Positions 21,227 through 33,860 of a stretch of DNA of 64,000 bases are shown here, in pieces. The DNA comes from Nematostella vectensis (lineage: Eukaryota > Cnidaria > Anthozoa > Actiniaria > Edwardsiidae): the NCBI RefSeq assembly GCF_932526225.1, contig NC_064046.1:15327408-15391407 (forward strand), in the 5' to 3' direction. The notes beneath the pieces were generated by a model that saw only the letters and a list, made by a program, of their open reading frames with translations, was not told where the DNA came from and searched no databases. Each line of letters starts with the position of its first letter. Position 1 is the stretch's first letter. The position numbers and the translations under genes were made by a program.

Positions 21227-21773
21227 TATCAGCGGGAATCGAACCAGGGTCGCTGCGTTAGTAGTCAAGTGCCCGCAACGAAAGACTAACGTGGCATTGC
21301 TGAAGGGAATTGTAATGCAAATTACTTTTAATACTATTGGTATCGTAAACTATCCCAAGCAAAGTCACCATCGGACTGGAGGTTACATTCGGGAAAAGCT
21401 TCAGGGTTACATTCGGGAATTTGTTTTACGAGAGTAACCTCCAAAAGGTTACAATCGATATTTTTTTTTCCGAATGTAAATTCCAAAAAGTAACATTAGG
21501 AAAAATATAACAGTATACTCGGTATGTCAAGGTATATCAATCTATCGAGCGCTATGCTCTATGTTAGAATCTACTTAATCAAGTTATCCAAGGAATCTAG
21601 TAAGTTCTTGTGTGCATAAAATATGTACAGGATCCTGAACAAAGCATGAGCACATCAAAGATGCTGAGAGTACATAAAAAGTTCCTATACCTTCTTTTAA
21701 TGTCATGACACACCAAGAACAGTATATATAAGTATCGATATTTAAAAAATAAAAAATAAAGAAAAAAAAAGGC

Positions 21774-24700
21774 TATCAGCGGGAATCGAACCCGGGTCGC
21801 TGCGTTAGTAGTCAAGTGCCCGCAACGAAAGACAAACGTGGCATTGCTGAAGGGAATTGTAATAAAAATTACTTTTAATACTATTGGTATCGTAAACTAT
21901 CCCAAGCAAAGTCACCATCGGACTGGAGGTTACATTCGGGAAAAGCTTCAGTGTTACATTCGGGAATTTGTTTTACGAGTGTAACCTCCAAAAGGTTACA
22001 ATCGATAATTTTTTTTTACGAATGTAAATTCCAAAAAGTAACATTAGGAAAAATAAAACAGTATACTCGGAAAAAAAGGTATATCAATCTATCGAGCGCT
22101 ATGCTCTATGTTAGAATCTACTTAATAAAGTTATCCAAGGAATCTAGTTAGTTCTTGTGTGCATAAAATATGTACAGGATCCTGAACAAAGCATGAGCAC
22201 ATCAAAGATGCTGAGAGTACATAAAAATGTCCCTATACCTTCTTTTTATGTCATGACACACCAAGAACAGTATAATTAAGTATCGATATTTAAAAAAAAA
22301 AATTAAGAAAAAAAAAATACGCTATCAGCGGGAATCGAACCCGGGTCGCTGCGTTAGTAGTCAAGTGCCCGCAACGAAAGACTAACGTGGAATTGCTTAA
22401 GGGAATTGTAATGAAAATTACTTTTAATACTATTGGTATCGTAAACTATCCCAAGCAAAGTCACCATCGGACTGGAGGTTACATTCGGGAAAAGCTTCAG
22501 GGTTACATTCGGGAATTTGTTTTACGAGTGTAACCTCCAAAAGGTTACAATCGATAATTTTTTTTCCGAATGTAAATTCCAAAAAGTAACATTAGGAAAA
22601 ATAAAACAGTATACTCGGAAAAAAAGGTATATCAATCTATCGAGCGCTATGCTCTTTGTTAGAATCTACTTAATGAAGTTATCCAAGGAATCTAGTTAGT
22701 TCTTGTGTGCATAAAATACGTACAGGATCCTGAACAAAGCATGAGCACATCAAAGATGAGCACATCAAAAATGTCCCTATACCTTCTTTTTATGTCATGA
22801 CACACCAAGAACAGTATAATTAAGTATCGATATTTAAAAAAAAAATAAAGAAAAAAAATAGGCTATCAGCGTGAATCGAACCCGGGTCGCTGCGTTAGTA
22901 GTCAAGTGCCCGCAACGAAAGACTAACGTGGCATTGCTGTAGGGAATTGTAATGAAAATTACTTTTAATACTAATGGTATCGTAAACTATCCCAAGCAAA
23001 GTCACCATCGGACTGGAGGTTACATTCGGGAAAAGCTTTAGGGTTACATTCGGGAATTTGTTTTACGAGTGTAACCTCCAAAAGGTTACAATCGATAAAT
23101 TTTTTTTTAATGTAAATTCCAAAAAGTAACATTAGGAAAAATAAAACAGTATACTCGGAAAAAAAGGTATATCAATCTATCGAGCGCTATGCTCTATGTT
23201 AGAATCTACTTAATCAAGTTATTCAAGGAATCTAGTTAGTTCTTGTGTGCATAAAATATGTACAGGATCCTGAACAAAGCATGAGCACATCAAAGATGCT
23301 GAGAGTACATAAAACTGTCCCTATACCTTCTTTTTATGTCATGACACACCAATAACAGTATAATTAAGTATTGATATTTAAAAAAAAAATAAAGAAAAAA
23401 AAATAAGCTATCAGCGGGAATCGAACCCGGGTGGCTGCATTAGTAGTCAAGTGCCCGCATCGAAAGACTAATGTGGCATTGCTGAAGGGAATTGTAATGA
23501 AAATTACTATTAATACTATTGTTATCGTAAACTATCCCAAGCAAAGTCACCATCGGACTGGAGGTTACATTCGGGAAAAGCTTCAGGGTTACATTCGGGA
23601 ATTTGTTTTACGAGTGTAACCTCCAAAAGGTTACAATCGATATTTTTTTTCCGAATGTAAATTCCAAAAAGTAACATTAGGAAAAATAAAACAGTATACT
23701 CGGAAAAAAAGGTATATCAATCTATCGAGCGCTATGCTCTATGTTAGAATCTACTTAAGGTATTCAAGGAATCTAGTTAGTTCTTGTGTGCATAAAATAT
23801 GTACAGGATCCTGAACAAAGCATGAGCACATCAAAGATGCTGAGAGTACATAAAACTGTCCCTATACCTTCTTTTTATGTCATGACACACCAAGAACAGT
23901 ATAATTAAGTATTGATATTTAAAAAAAAAATAAAGAAAAAAAAATTAGCTATCAGCGGGAATCGAACCCGGGTGGCTGCATTAGTAGTCAAGTGCCCGCA
24001 ACGAAAGACTAATGTGGCATTGCTGAAGGGAATTGTAATGAAAATTACTATTAATACTATTGTTATCGTAAACTATCCCAAGCAAAGTCACCATCGGACT
24101 GGAGGTTACATTCGGGAAAAGCTTCAGGGTTACATTCGGGAATTTGTTTTACGAGTGTAACCTCCAAAAGGTTACAATCGATATTTTTTTTCCGAATGTA
24201 AATTCCAAAAAGTAACATTAGGAAAAATAAAACAGTATACTCGGAAAAAAAGGTATATCAATCTATCGAGCGCTATGCTCTATGTTAGAATCTACTTAAG
24301 GTATTCAAGGAATCTAGTTAGTTCTTGTGTGCATAAAATATGTACAGGATCCTGAAAAAAGCATGAGCACATCAAAGATGCTGAGAGTACATAAAAATGT
24401 CCCTATACCTTCTTTTTATGTCATGACACACCAAGAACAGTATAATTAAGTATCGATATTAAAAAAAAAATAAAGAAAAAAAATAGGCTATCAGCGGGAA
24501 TTGAACCCAGGTCGCTGCGTTAGTAGTCAAGTGCCCGCAACGAAAGACTAACGTGGCATTGCTGAAGGGAATTGCAATGAAAATTACTTTTAATACTATT
24601 GGTATCGTAAACTATCCCAAGCAAAGTCACCATAGGGCTGGAGGTTACATTCGGGAAAAGCTTCCGGGTTACATTCGGGAATTTGTTTTACTAGTGTAAC

Positions 24701-25025
24701 CTCCAAAAGGTTACAATCGATAATTTTTTTTCCGAATGTAAATTCCAAAAAGTAACATTAGGAAAAATAAAACAGTATACTCGGAAAAAAAGGTATATCA
24801 ATATATCGAGCGCTATGCTCTATGTTAGAATCTACTTAAGTTATTCAAGGAATCTAGTTAGTTCTTGTGTGCATAAAATATGTACAGGATCCTGAACAAA
24901 GCATGAGCACATCAAAAATGAGCACATCAAAAATGTCCCTATACCTTCTTTTTATGTCATGACACACCAAGAACAGTATAATTAAGTATCGATATTTAAA
25001 AAAAAATAAAGAAAAAAAAATAGGC
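21774..25025. repeat. Mixed full monomers with one adjacent duplicate pair
   Basis: Monomers 21774, 22323, 22864, 23409, 23950 and 24489. The 21774 head resembles those at 15284 and 15833. Monomers 23409 and 23950 are near-identical neighbours sharing GTGGCTGCATTAG, ATTGTTATCG, CTTAAGGTATTC and ACTGTCCC. The CTTAAG variant results from loss of a few bases of ACTTAATCAAGTT. Confidence 0.8.
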
Positions 25026-28000
25026 TATCAGCGTGAATCGAACCCGGGTCGCTGCGTTAGTAGTCAAGTGCCCGCAACGAAAGACTAACTTGGCATTGCT
25101 GAAGGGAATTGTAATGAAAATTACTTTTAATACTAATGGTATCGTAAACTATCCCAAGCAAAGTCACCATCGGACTGGAGGTTACATTCGGGAAAAGCTT
25201 CAGGGTTACATTCGGGAATTTGTTTTACGAGTGTAACCTCCAAAAGGTTACAATCGATAAATTTTTTTTAATGTAAATTCCAAAAAGTAACATTAGGAAA
25301 AATAAAACAGTATACTCGGTATATCAAGGTATATCAATCTATCGAGCGCTATGCTCTATGTTAGAATCTACTTAATCAAGTTATTCAAGGAATCTAGTTA
25401 GTTCTTGTGTGCATAAAATATGTACAGGATCCTGAACAAAGCATGAGCACATCAAAGATGCTGAGAGTACATAAAACTGTCCCTATACCTTCTTTTTATG
25501 TCATGACACACCAAGAACAGTATAATTAAGTATTGATATTTAAAAAAAAAATAAAGAAAAAAAATAGGCTATCAGCGGGAATCGAACCCGGGTGGCTGCA
25601 TTAGTAGTCAAGTGCCCGCAACGAAAGACTAACGTGGCATTGCTGAAGGGAATTGTAATGAAAATTACTATTAATACTATTGTTATCGTAAACTATCCCA
25701 AGCAAAGTCACCATCGGACTGGAGGTTACATTCGGGAAAAGCTTCAGGGTTACATTCGGGAATTTGTTTTACGATTGTAACCTCCAAAAGGTTACAATCG
25801 ATAATTTTTTTTCCGAATGTAAATTCCAAAAAGTAACATTAGGAAAAATAAAACAGTATACTCGGAAAAAAAGGTATATCAATCTATCGAGCGCTATGCT
25901 CTTTGTTAGAATCTACTTAATGAAGTTATCCAAGGAATCTAGTTAGTTCTTGTGTGCATAAAATATGTACAGGATCCTGAACAAAGCATGAGCACATCAA
26001 AGATGAGCACATCAAAAATGTCCCTATACCTTCTTTTTATGTCATGTCTCACCAAGAACAGTATAATTAAGTATCGATATTTAAAAAAAAATAAAGAAAA
26101 AAAATAGGCTATCAGCGTGAATCGAACCCTGGTCGCTGCGTTAGTAGTCAAGTGCCCGCAACGAAAGACTAACTTGGCATTGCTGAAGGGAATTGTAATG
26201 AAAATTACTTTTAATACTAATGGTATCGTAAACTATCCCAAGCAAAGTCACCATCGGACTGGAGGTTACATTCGGGAAAAGCTTCAGGGTTACATTCGGG
26301 AATTTGTTTTACGAGTGTAACCTCCAAAAGGTTACAATCGATAAATTTTTTTTAATGTAAATTCCAAAAAGTAACATTAGGAAAAATAAAACAGTATACT
26401 CGGAAAAAAAGGTATATCAATCTATCGAGCGCTATGCTCTATGTTAGAATCTACTTAATCAAGTTATTCAAGGAATCTAGTTAGTTCTTGTGTGCATAAA
26501 ATATGTACAGGATCCTGAACAAAGCATGAGCACATCAAAGATGCTGAGAGTACATAAAACTGTCCCTATACCTTCTTTTTATGTCATGACACACCAAGAA
26601 CAGTATAATTAAGTATTGATATTTAAAAAAAAAAAAAAGAAAAAAAAATAGGCTATCAGCGGGAATCGAACCCGGGTGGCTGCATTAGTAGTCAAGTGCC
26701 CGCAACGAAAGACTAACTTGGCATTGCTGAAGGGAATTGTAATGAAAATTACTTTTAATACTAATGGTATCGTAAACTATCCCAAGCAAAGTCACCATCG
26801 GACTGGAGGTTACATTCGGGAAAAACTTCAGGGTTACATTCGGGAATTTGTTTTACGAGTGTAACCTCCAAAAGGTTACAATCGATAAATTTTTTTTAAT
26901 GTAAATTCCAAAAAGTAACATTAGGAAAAATAAAACAGTATACTCGGAAAAAAAGGTATATCAATCTATCGAGCGCTATGCTCTATGTTAGAATCTACTT
27001 AATCAAGTTATTCAAGGAATCTAGTTAGTTCTTGTGTGCATAAAATATGTACAGGATCCTGAACAAAGCATGAGCACATCAAAGATGCTGAGAGTACATA
27101 AAACTGTCCCTATACCTTCTTTTTATGTCATGACACACCAAGAACAGTATAATTAAGTATTGATATTTAAAAAAAAAATAAAGAAAAAAAATAGGCTATC
27201 AGCGGGAATCGAACCCGGGTGGCTGCATTAGTAGTCAAGTGCCCGCAACGAAAGACTAACGTGGCATTGCTGAAGGGAATTGTAATGAAAATTACTATTA
27301 ATACTATTGTTATCGTAAACTATCCCAAGCAAAGTCACCATCGGACTGGAGGTTACATTCGGGAAAAGCTTCAGGGTTACATTCGGGAATTTGTTTTACG
27401 ATTGTAACCTCCAAAAGGTTACAATCGATAATTTTTTTTCCGAATGTAAATTCCAAAAAGTAACATTAGGAAAAATAAAACAGTATACTCGGAAAAAAAG
27501 GTATATCAATCTATCGAGCGCTATGCTCTTTGTTAGAATCTACTTAATGAAGTTATCCAAGGAATCTAGTTAGTTCTTGTGTGCATAAAATATGTACAGG
27601 ATCCTGAACAAAGCATGAGCACATCAAAGATGAGCACATCAAAAATGTCCCTATACCTTCTTTTTATGTCATGACACACCAAGAACAGTATAATTAAGTA
27701 TCGATATTTAAAAAAAAATAAAGAAAAAAAATAGGCTATCAGCGTGAATCGAACCCTGGTCGCTGCGTTAGTAGTCAAGTGCCCGCAACGAAAGACTAAC
27801 GTGGCATTGCTGAAGGAAATTGTAATGAAAATTACTTTTAATACTAATGGTATCGTAAACTATCCCAAGCAAAGTCACCATCGGACTGGAGGTTACATTC
27901 GGGAAAAGCTTCAGGGTTACATTCGGGAATTTGTTTTACGAGTGTAACCTCCAAAAGGTTACAATCGATAAATTTTTTTTAATGTAAATTCCAAAAAGTA

Positions 28001-28280
28001 ACATTAGGAAAAATAAAACAGTATACTCGGAAAAAAAGGTATATCAATCTATCAAGCGCTATGCTCTATGTTAGAATCTACTTAATCAAGTTATTCAAGG
28101 AATCTATTTAGTTCTTGTGTGCATAAAATATGTACAGGATCCTGAACAAAGCATGAGCACATCAAAGATGCTGAGAGTACATAAAACTGTCCCTATAACT
28201 TCTTTTTATGTCATGACACACCAAGAACAGTATAATTAAGTATTGATATTTAAAAAAAAAATAAAGAAAAAAAAATAGGC
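25026..28280. repeat. 1.63 kb duplication containing a chimeric monomer
   Basis: Monomers 25026, 25570, 26110, 26654, 27197 and 27737. Monomers 25570+26110 recur as 27197+27737 with a shift of 1627 bp, and 26654 to 28281 has the same shift. Monomer 26654 joins a 25570-type head (GGGTGGCTGCATTAG) to a 26110-type body (AACTTGGCATTG, ACTAATGG), so it looks like a recombinant formed within the tRNA-like segment. Confidence 0.82.
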
Positions 28281-28951
28281 TATCAGCGGGAGTCGAACCC
28301 GGGTGGCTGCATTAGTAGTCAAGTGCCCGCAACGAAAGACTAACGTGGCATTGCTGAAGGGAATTGTAATGAAAATTACTATTAATACTATTGTTATCGT
28401 AAACTATCCCAAGCAAAGTCACCATCGGACTGGAGGTTACATTCGGGAAAAGCTTCAGGGTTACATTCGGGAATTTGTTTTACGATTGTAACCTCCAAAA
28501 GGTTACAATCGATAATTTTTTTTCCGAATGTAAATTCCAAAAAGTAACATTAGGAAAAATAAAACAGTATACTCGGAAAAAAAGGTATATCAATCTATCG
28601 AGCGCTATGCTCTATGTTAGAATCTACTTAAGTTATTCAAGGAATCTAGTTAGTTCTTGTGTGCATAAAATATGTACAGGATCCTGAAAAAAGCATGAGC
28701 ACATCAAAGATGCTGAGAGTACATAAAAATGTCCCTATACCTTCTTTTTATGTCATGACACACCAAGAACAGTATAATTAAGTATCGATATTAAAAAAAA
28801 AATAAAGAAAAAAAAATAGGCTATCAGCGGGAATTGAACCCAGGTCGCTGCGTTAGTAGTCAAGTGCCCGCAACGAAAGACTAACGTGGCATTGCTGAAG
28901 GGAATTGCAATGAAAATTACTTTTAATACTATTGGTATCGTAAACTATCCC

Positions 28952-28977
28952 AAGCAAAGTCACCAAGCAAAGTCACC
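28952..28977 (+). repeat. 13-bp tandem duplication inside a monomer
   Basis: AAGCAAAGTCACC is present twice just upstream of the foldback. The same event marks monomers 30272 and 36287 (with one base change, CACAAAGC), 30835, 32290, 36848 and 38303, which are therefore 549-563 bp. Monomer 34850, the counterpart of 28822, has only one unit, so one was lost or converted after the 6.0 kb duplication. Confidence 0.9.
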
Positions 28978-29921
28978 ATCGGACTGGAGGTTACATTCGG
29001 GAAAAGCTTCAGGGTTACATTCGGGAATTTGTTTTACGAGTGTAACCTCCAAAAGGTTACAATCGATAATTTTTTTTCCGAATGTAAATTCCAAAAAGTA
29101 ACATTAGGAAAAATAAAACAGTATACCCGGAAAAAAATGTATATCAATCTATCGAGCGCTATGCTCTATGTTAGAATCTACTTAAGTTATCCAAGGAATC
29201 TAGTTAGTTCTTGTGTGCATAAAATATGTACAGGATCCTGAACAAAGCATGAGCACATCAAAGATGCTGAGAGTACATAAAAATGTCCCTATACCTTCCT
29301 TTTATGTCATGACACACCAAGAACAGTATAATTAAGTATCGATATTTAAAAAAAAATTAAGAACAAAAAATAGGCTATCAGCGGGAATCGGACCCGGGTC
29401 GCTGCGTTAGTAGTCAAGTGCCCGCAACGAAAGACTAACGTGGCATTGCTGAAGGAAATTGTAATGAAAATTACTTTTAATGCTCATGGTATCGTAAACT
29501 ATCCCAAGCAAAGTCACCATCGGACTGGAGGTTACATTCGGGAAAAGCTATAGGGTTACATTCGGGAATTTGTTTTACGAGTGTAACCTCCAAACGGTTA
29601 CAATCGATAATTTTTTTTCCGAATGTAAACTCCAAAAAGTAACATTAGGAAAAATAAAACAGTATACTCGGAAAAAAAGGTATATCAATCTTTCGAGCGC
29701 TATGCTCTATGTTAGAATCTACTTAATCAAGTTATTCAAGGAATCTAGTTAGTTCTTGTGTGCATAAAATATGTACAGGATCCTGAACAAAGCATGAGCA
29801 CATCAAAGATGCTGAAAGTACGTAAAAATGTCCCTATACCTTCTTTTTATGTCATGACACACCAAGAACAGTATAATTAAGTATCGATATTTTAAAAAAA
29901 AATAAAGAAAAAAAAATAGGC

Positions 29922-30271
29922 TATCTACGGGAATCGAACCTCCAAAAGGTTACAATCGATAAAATTTTTTCCGAATGTAAATTCCAAAAAGTAACATTAG
30001 GAAAAATAAAACAGTATACTCGGAAAAAAAGGTATATCAATCTATCGAGCGCTATGCTCTATGTTAGAATCTACTTAATCAAGTTATCCAAGGAATCTAG
30101 TTAGTTCTTGTGTGCATAAAATATGTACAGGATCCTGAACAAAGCATGAGCACATCAAAGATGCTGAGAGTACATAAAAATGTCCCTATACCTTCTTTTT
30201 ATGTCATGACACACCCAGAACAGTATAATTAAGTATCGATATTTAAAAAAAAATAAAGAAAAAAAATAGGC
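29922..30271. repeat. Short monomer (type S) 7
   Basis: 350 bp with head TATCTACGGG, same AACC junction, and the T-run variant GATAAAATTTTTTCC typical of the short copies in the 28-40 kb region. Confidence 0.9.
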
Positions 30272-31389
30272 TATCAGCGGGAATCGAACCCGGGTCGCTG
30301 CGTTAGTAGTCAAGTGCCCGCAACGAAAGACTAACGTGGCATTGCTGAAGGGATTTGTAATGAAAATTACTTTTAATACTATTGGTATCGTAAACTATCC
30401 CAAGCAAAGTCACAAAGCAAAGTCACCATCGGACTGGAGGTTACATTCGGGAAAAGCTTCAGGGTTACATTCGGGAATTTGTTTTACGAGTGAAACCTCC
30501 AAAAGGTTACAATCGATAATTTTTTTTCCGAATGTAAATTCCAAAAAGTAAAATTAGGAAAAATAAAACAGTATACTCGGAAAAAAAGGTATATCAATCT
30601 ATCTAGCGCTATGCTCTATCTTAGAATCTACTTAATCAAGTTATCCAAGGAATCTAGTTAGTTCTTGTGTGCATAAAATATGTACAGGATCCTGAACAAA
30701 GCATGAGCACATCAAAAATGCTGAGAGTACATAAAAATGTCCCTATACCTTCTTTTTATGTCATGACACACCCAGAACAGTATAATTAAGTATCGATATT
30801 TAAAAAAAAAAAAATAAAGAAAAAAAAAATAGGCTATCAGCGGGAATCGAACCCGGGTCGCTGCGTTAGTTGTCAAGTGCCCGCAACGAAAGACTAACGT
30901 GGCATTGCTGAAGGGAATTGTAATGAAAATTACTTTTAATACTATTGGTATCGTAAACTATCCCAAGCAAAGTCACCAAGCAAAGTCACCATCGGACTGG
31001 AGGTTACATTCGGGAAAAGCTTCAGGGTTACATTCGGGAATTTGTTTTACGAGTGTAACCTCCAAAAGGTTACAATCGATAATTTTTTTTCCGAATGTAA
31101 ATTCCAAAAAGTAACATTAGGAAAAATAAAACAGTATACCCGGAAAAAAATGTATATCAATCTATCGAGCGCTATGCTCTATGTTAGAATCTACTTAAGT
31201 TATCCAAGGAATCTAGTTAGTTCTTGTGTGCATAAAATATGTACAGGATCCTGAACAAAGCATGAGCACATCAAAGATGCTGAAAGTACATAAAAATGTC
31301 CCTATACCTTCTTTTTATGTCATGACACACCAAGAACAGTATAATTAAGTATCGATATTTAAAAAAAAAATAAAGAAAAAAAAATAGGC

Positions 31390-31740
31390 TATCTACGGGA
31401 ATCGAACCTCCAAAAGGTTACAATCGATAAAATTTTTTCCGAATGTAAATTCCAAAAAGTAACATTAGGAAAAATAAAACAGTATACTCGGAAAAAAAGG
31501 TATATCAATCTATCGAGCGCTATGCTCTATGTTAGAATCTACTTAATCAAGTTATCCAAGGAATCTAGTTAGTTCTTGTGTGCATAAAATATGTACAGGA
31601 TCCTTAACAAAGCATGAGCACATCAAAGATGCTGAGAGTACATAAAAATGTCCCTATACCTTTTTTTTATGTCATGACACACCCAGAACAGTATAATTAA
31701 GTATCGATATTAAAAAAATAATTAAGAACAAAAAATAGGC
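31390..31740. repeat. Short monomer (type S) 8
   Basis: 351 bp, TATCTACGGG head and GATAAAATTTTTTCC. It also has GATCCTTAAC, which breaks the CAGGATCCTG palindrome. Confidence 0.9.
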
Positions 31741-33391
31741 TATCAGCGGGAATCGAACCCGGGTCGCTGCGTTAGTAGTCAAGTGCCCGCAACGAAAGAC
31801 TAACGTGGCATTGCTGAAGGGAATTTTAATGAAAATTACTTTTAATACTATTGGTATCGTAAACTATCCCAAGCAAAGTCACCATCGGACTGGAGGTTAC
31901 ATTCGGGAAAAGCTTCAGGGTTACATTCGGGAATTTGTTTTACGAGTGTAACCTCCAAAAGGTTACAATCGATAAATATTTTTCCGAATGTAAATTCCAA
32001 AAAGTAACATTAGGAAAAATAAAACAGTATACTCGGAAAAAAAGGTATATCAATCTATCGAGCGCTATGCTCTATGTTAGAATCTACTTAATCAAGTTAT
32101 TCAAGGAATCTAGTTAGTTCTTGTGTGCATAAAATATGTACAGGATCCTGAACAAAGCATGAGCACATCAAAGATGCTGAGAGTACATAAAAATGTCCCT
32201 ATACCTTCTTTTTATGTCATGACACACCAAGAACAGTATAATTAAGTATCGATATTTAAAAAAAAAAAATAAAGAAAAAAAAAATAGGCTATCAGTGGGA
32301 ATCGAACCCAGGTCGCTGCGTTAGTTGTCAAGTGCCCGCAACGAAAGACTAACGTGGCATTGCTGAAGGGAATTGTAATGAAAATTACTTTTAATACTAT
32401 TGGTATCGTAAACTATCCCAAGCAAAGTCACCAAGCAAAGTCACCATCGGACTGGAGGTTACATTCGGGAAAAGCTTCAGGGATACATTCGGGAATTTGT
32501 TTTACGAGTGTAACCTCCAAAAGGTTACAATCGATAATTTTTTTTCCGAATCTAAATTCCAAAAAGTAACATTAGGAAAAATAAAACAGTATACCCGGAA
32601 AAAAATGTATATCAATCTATCGAGCGCTATGCTCTATGTTAGAATCTACTTAAGTTATCCAAGGAATCTAGTTAGTTCTTGTGTGCATAAAATATGTACA
32701 GGATCCTGAACAAAGCATGAGCACATCAAAGATGCTGAGAGTACATAAAAATGTCCCTATACCTTCCTTTTATGTCATGACACACCAAGAACAGTATAAT
32801 TAAGTATCGATATTTAAAAAAAAATTAAGAACAAAAAATAGGCTATCAGCGGGAATCGGACCCGGGTCGCTGCGTTAGTAGTCAAGTGCCCGCAACGAAA
32901 GACTAACGTGGCATTGCTGAAGGAAATTGTAATGAAAATTACTTTTAATGCTATTGGTATCGTAAACTATCCCAAGCAAAGTCACCATCGGACTGGAGGT
33001 TACATTCGGGAAAAGCTATAGGGTTACATTCGGGAATTTGTTTTACGAGTGTAACCTCCAAACGGTTACAATCGATAATTTTTTTTCCGAATGTAAATTC
33101 CAAAAAGTAACATTAGGAAAAATAAAACAGTATACTCGGAAAAAAAGGTATATCAATCTATCAAGCGCTATGCTCTATCTTAGAATCTACTTAATCAAGT
33201 TATCCAAGAAATCTAGTTAGTTCTTGTGTGCATAAAATATGTACAGGATCCTGAACAAAGCATGAGCACATCAAAGATGCTGAAAGTACATAAAAATGTC
33301 CCTATACCTTCTTTTTATGTCATGACACACCAAGAAGAGTATAATTAAGTATCGATATTTTAAAAAAAAAAATTAAGAAAAAAAAATAGGC

Positions 33392-33742
33392 TATCAGCGG
33401 GAATCGAACCTCCAAAAGGTTACAATCGATAAAATTTTTTCCGAATTTAAATTCCAAAAAGTAACATTAGGAAAAATAAAACAGTATACTCGGAAAAAAA
33501 GGTATATCAATCTATCGAGCGCTATGCTCTATGTTAGAATCTACTTAATCAAGTTATCCAAGGAATCTAGTTAGTTCTTGTGTGCATAAAATATGTACAG
33601 GATCCTGAACAAAGCATGAGCACATCAAAGATACTGAGAGTACATAAAAATGTCCCTATACCTTCTTTTAATGTCATGACACACCAAGAACAGTAAAATT
33701 AAGTATCGATATTTAAAAAAAAATAAAGAAAAAAAAATAGGC
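33392..33742. repeat. Short monomer (type S) 9
   Basis: 351 bp, TATCAGCGGG head, same junction. It has GAATTTAAATTCC instead of GAATGTAAATTCC, creating a local palindrome. Confidence 0.9.
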
Positions 33743-33820
33743 TATCAGCGTGAATCGAACCCGGGTCGCTGCGTTAGTAGTCAAGTGCCCTCAACGAAAG
33801 ACTAACGTGGCATTGCTGAA

Positions 33821-33860
33821 GGGAATTGTAATGCAAATTAGGGAATTGTAATGCAAATTA
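33821..33860 (+). repeat. 20-bp tandem duplication inside a monomer
   Basis: The unit GGGAATTGTAATGCAAATTA is present twice in a row, which duplicates part of the small hairpin. The same change is found at 39834-39873, 42036-42075, 46415-46454, 49163-49202, 53544-53583 and 56289-56328. It explains the 563-566 bp monomers 33743, 39756, 41958, 46337, 49085, 53466 and 56211. All seven carriers lie between 33 and 57 kb, and the change is a good lineage marker. Confidence 0.92.

Larger units (their letters stand above)
20359..21773. repeat. Three-monomer block, copy 2 of the 11.5-12.9 kb block
   Basis: Monomers 20359 (26-bp deletion), 20879 (short) and 21227 correspond to 11523, 12041 and 12393. 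Differences seen include GGTATGTCAAGG against GGTATATCAAGG and the CAAAAATATGC head on 20359. The 3.44 kb duplication lies between the two copies. Confidence 0.85.
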
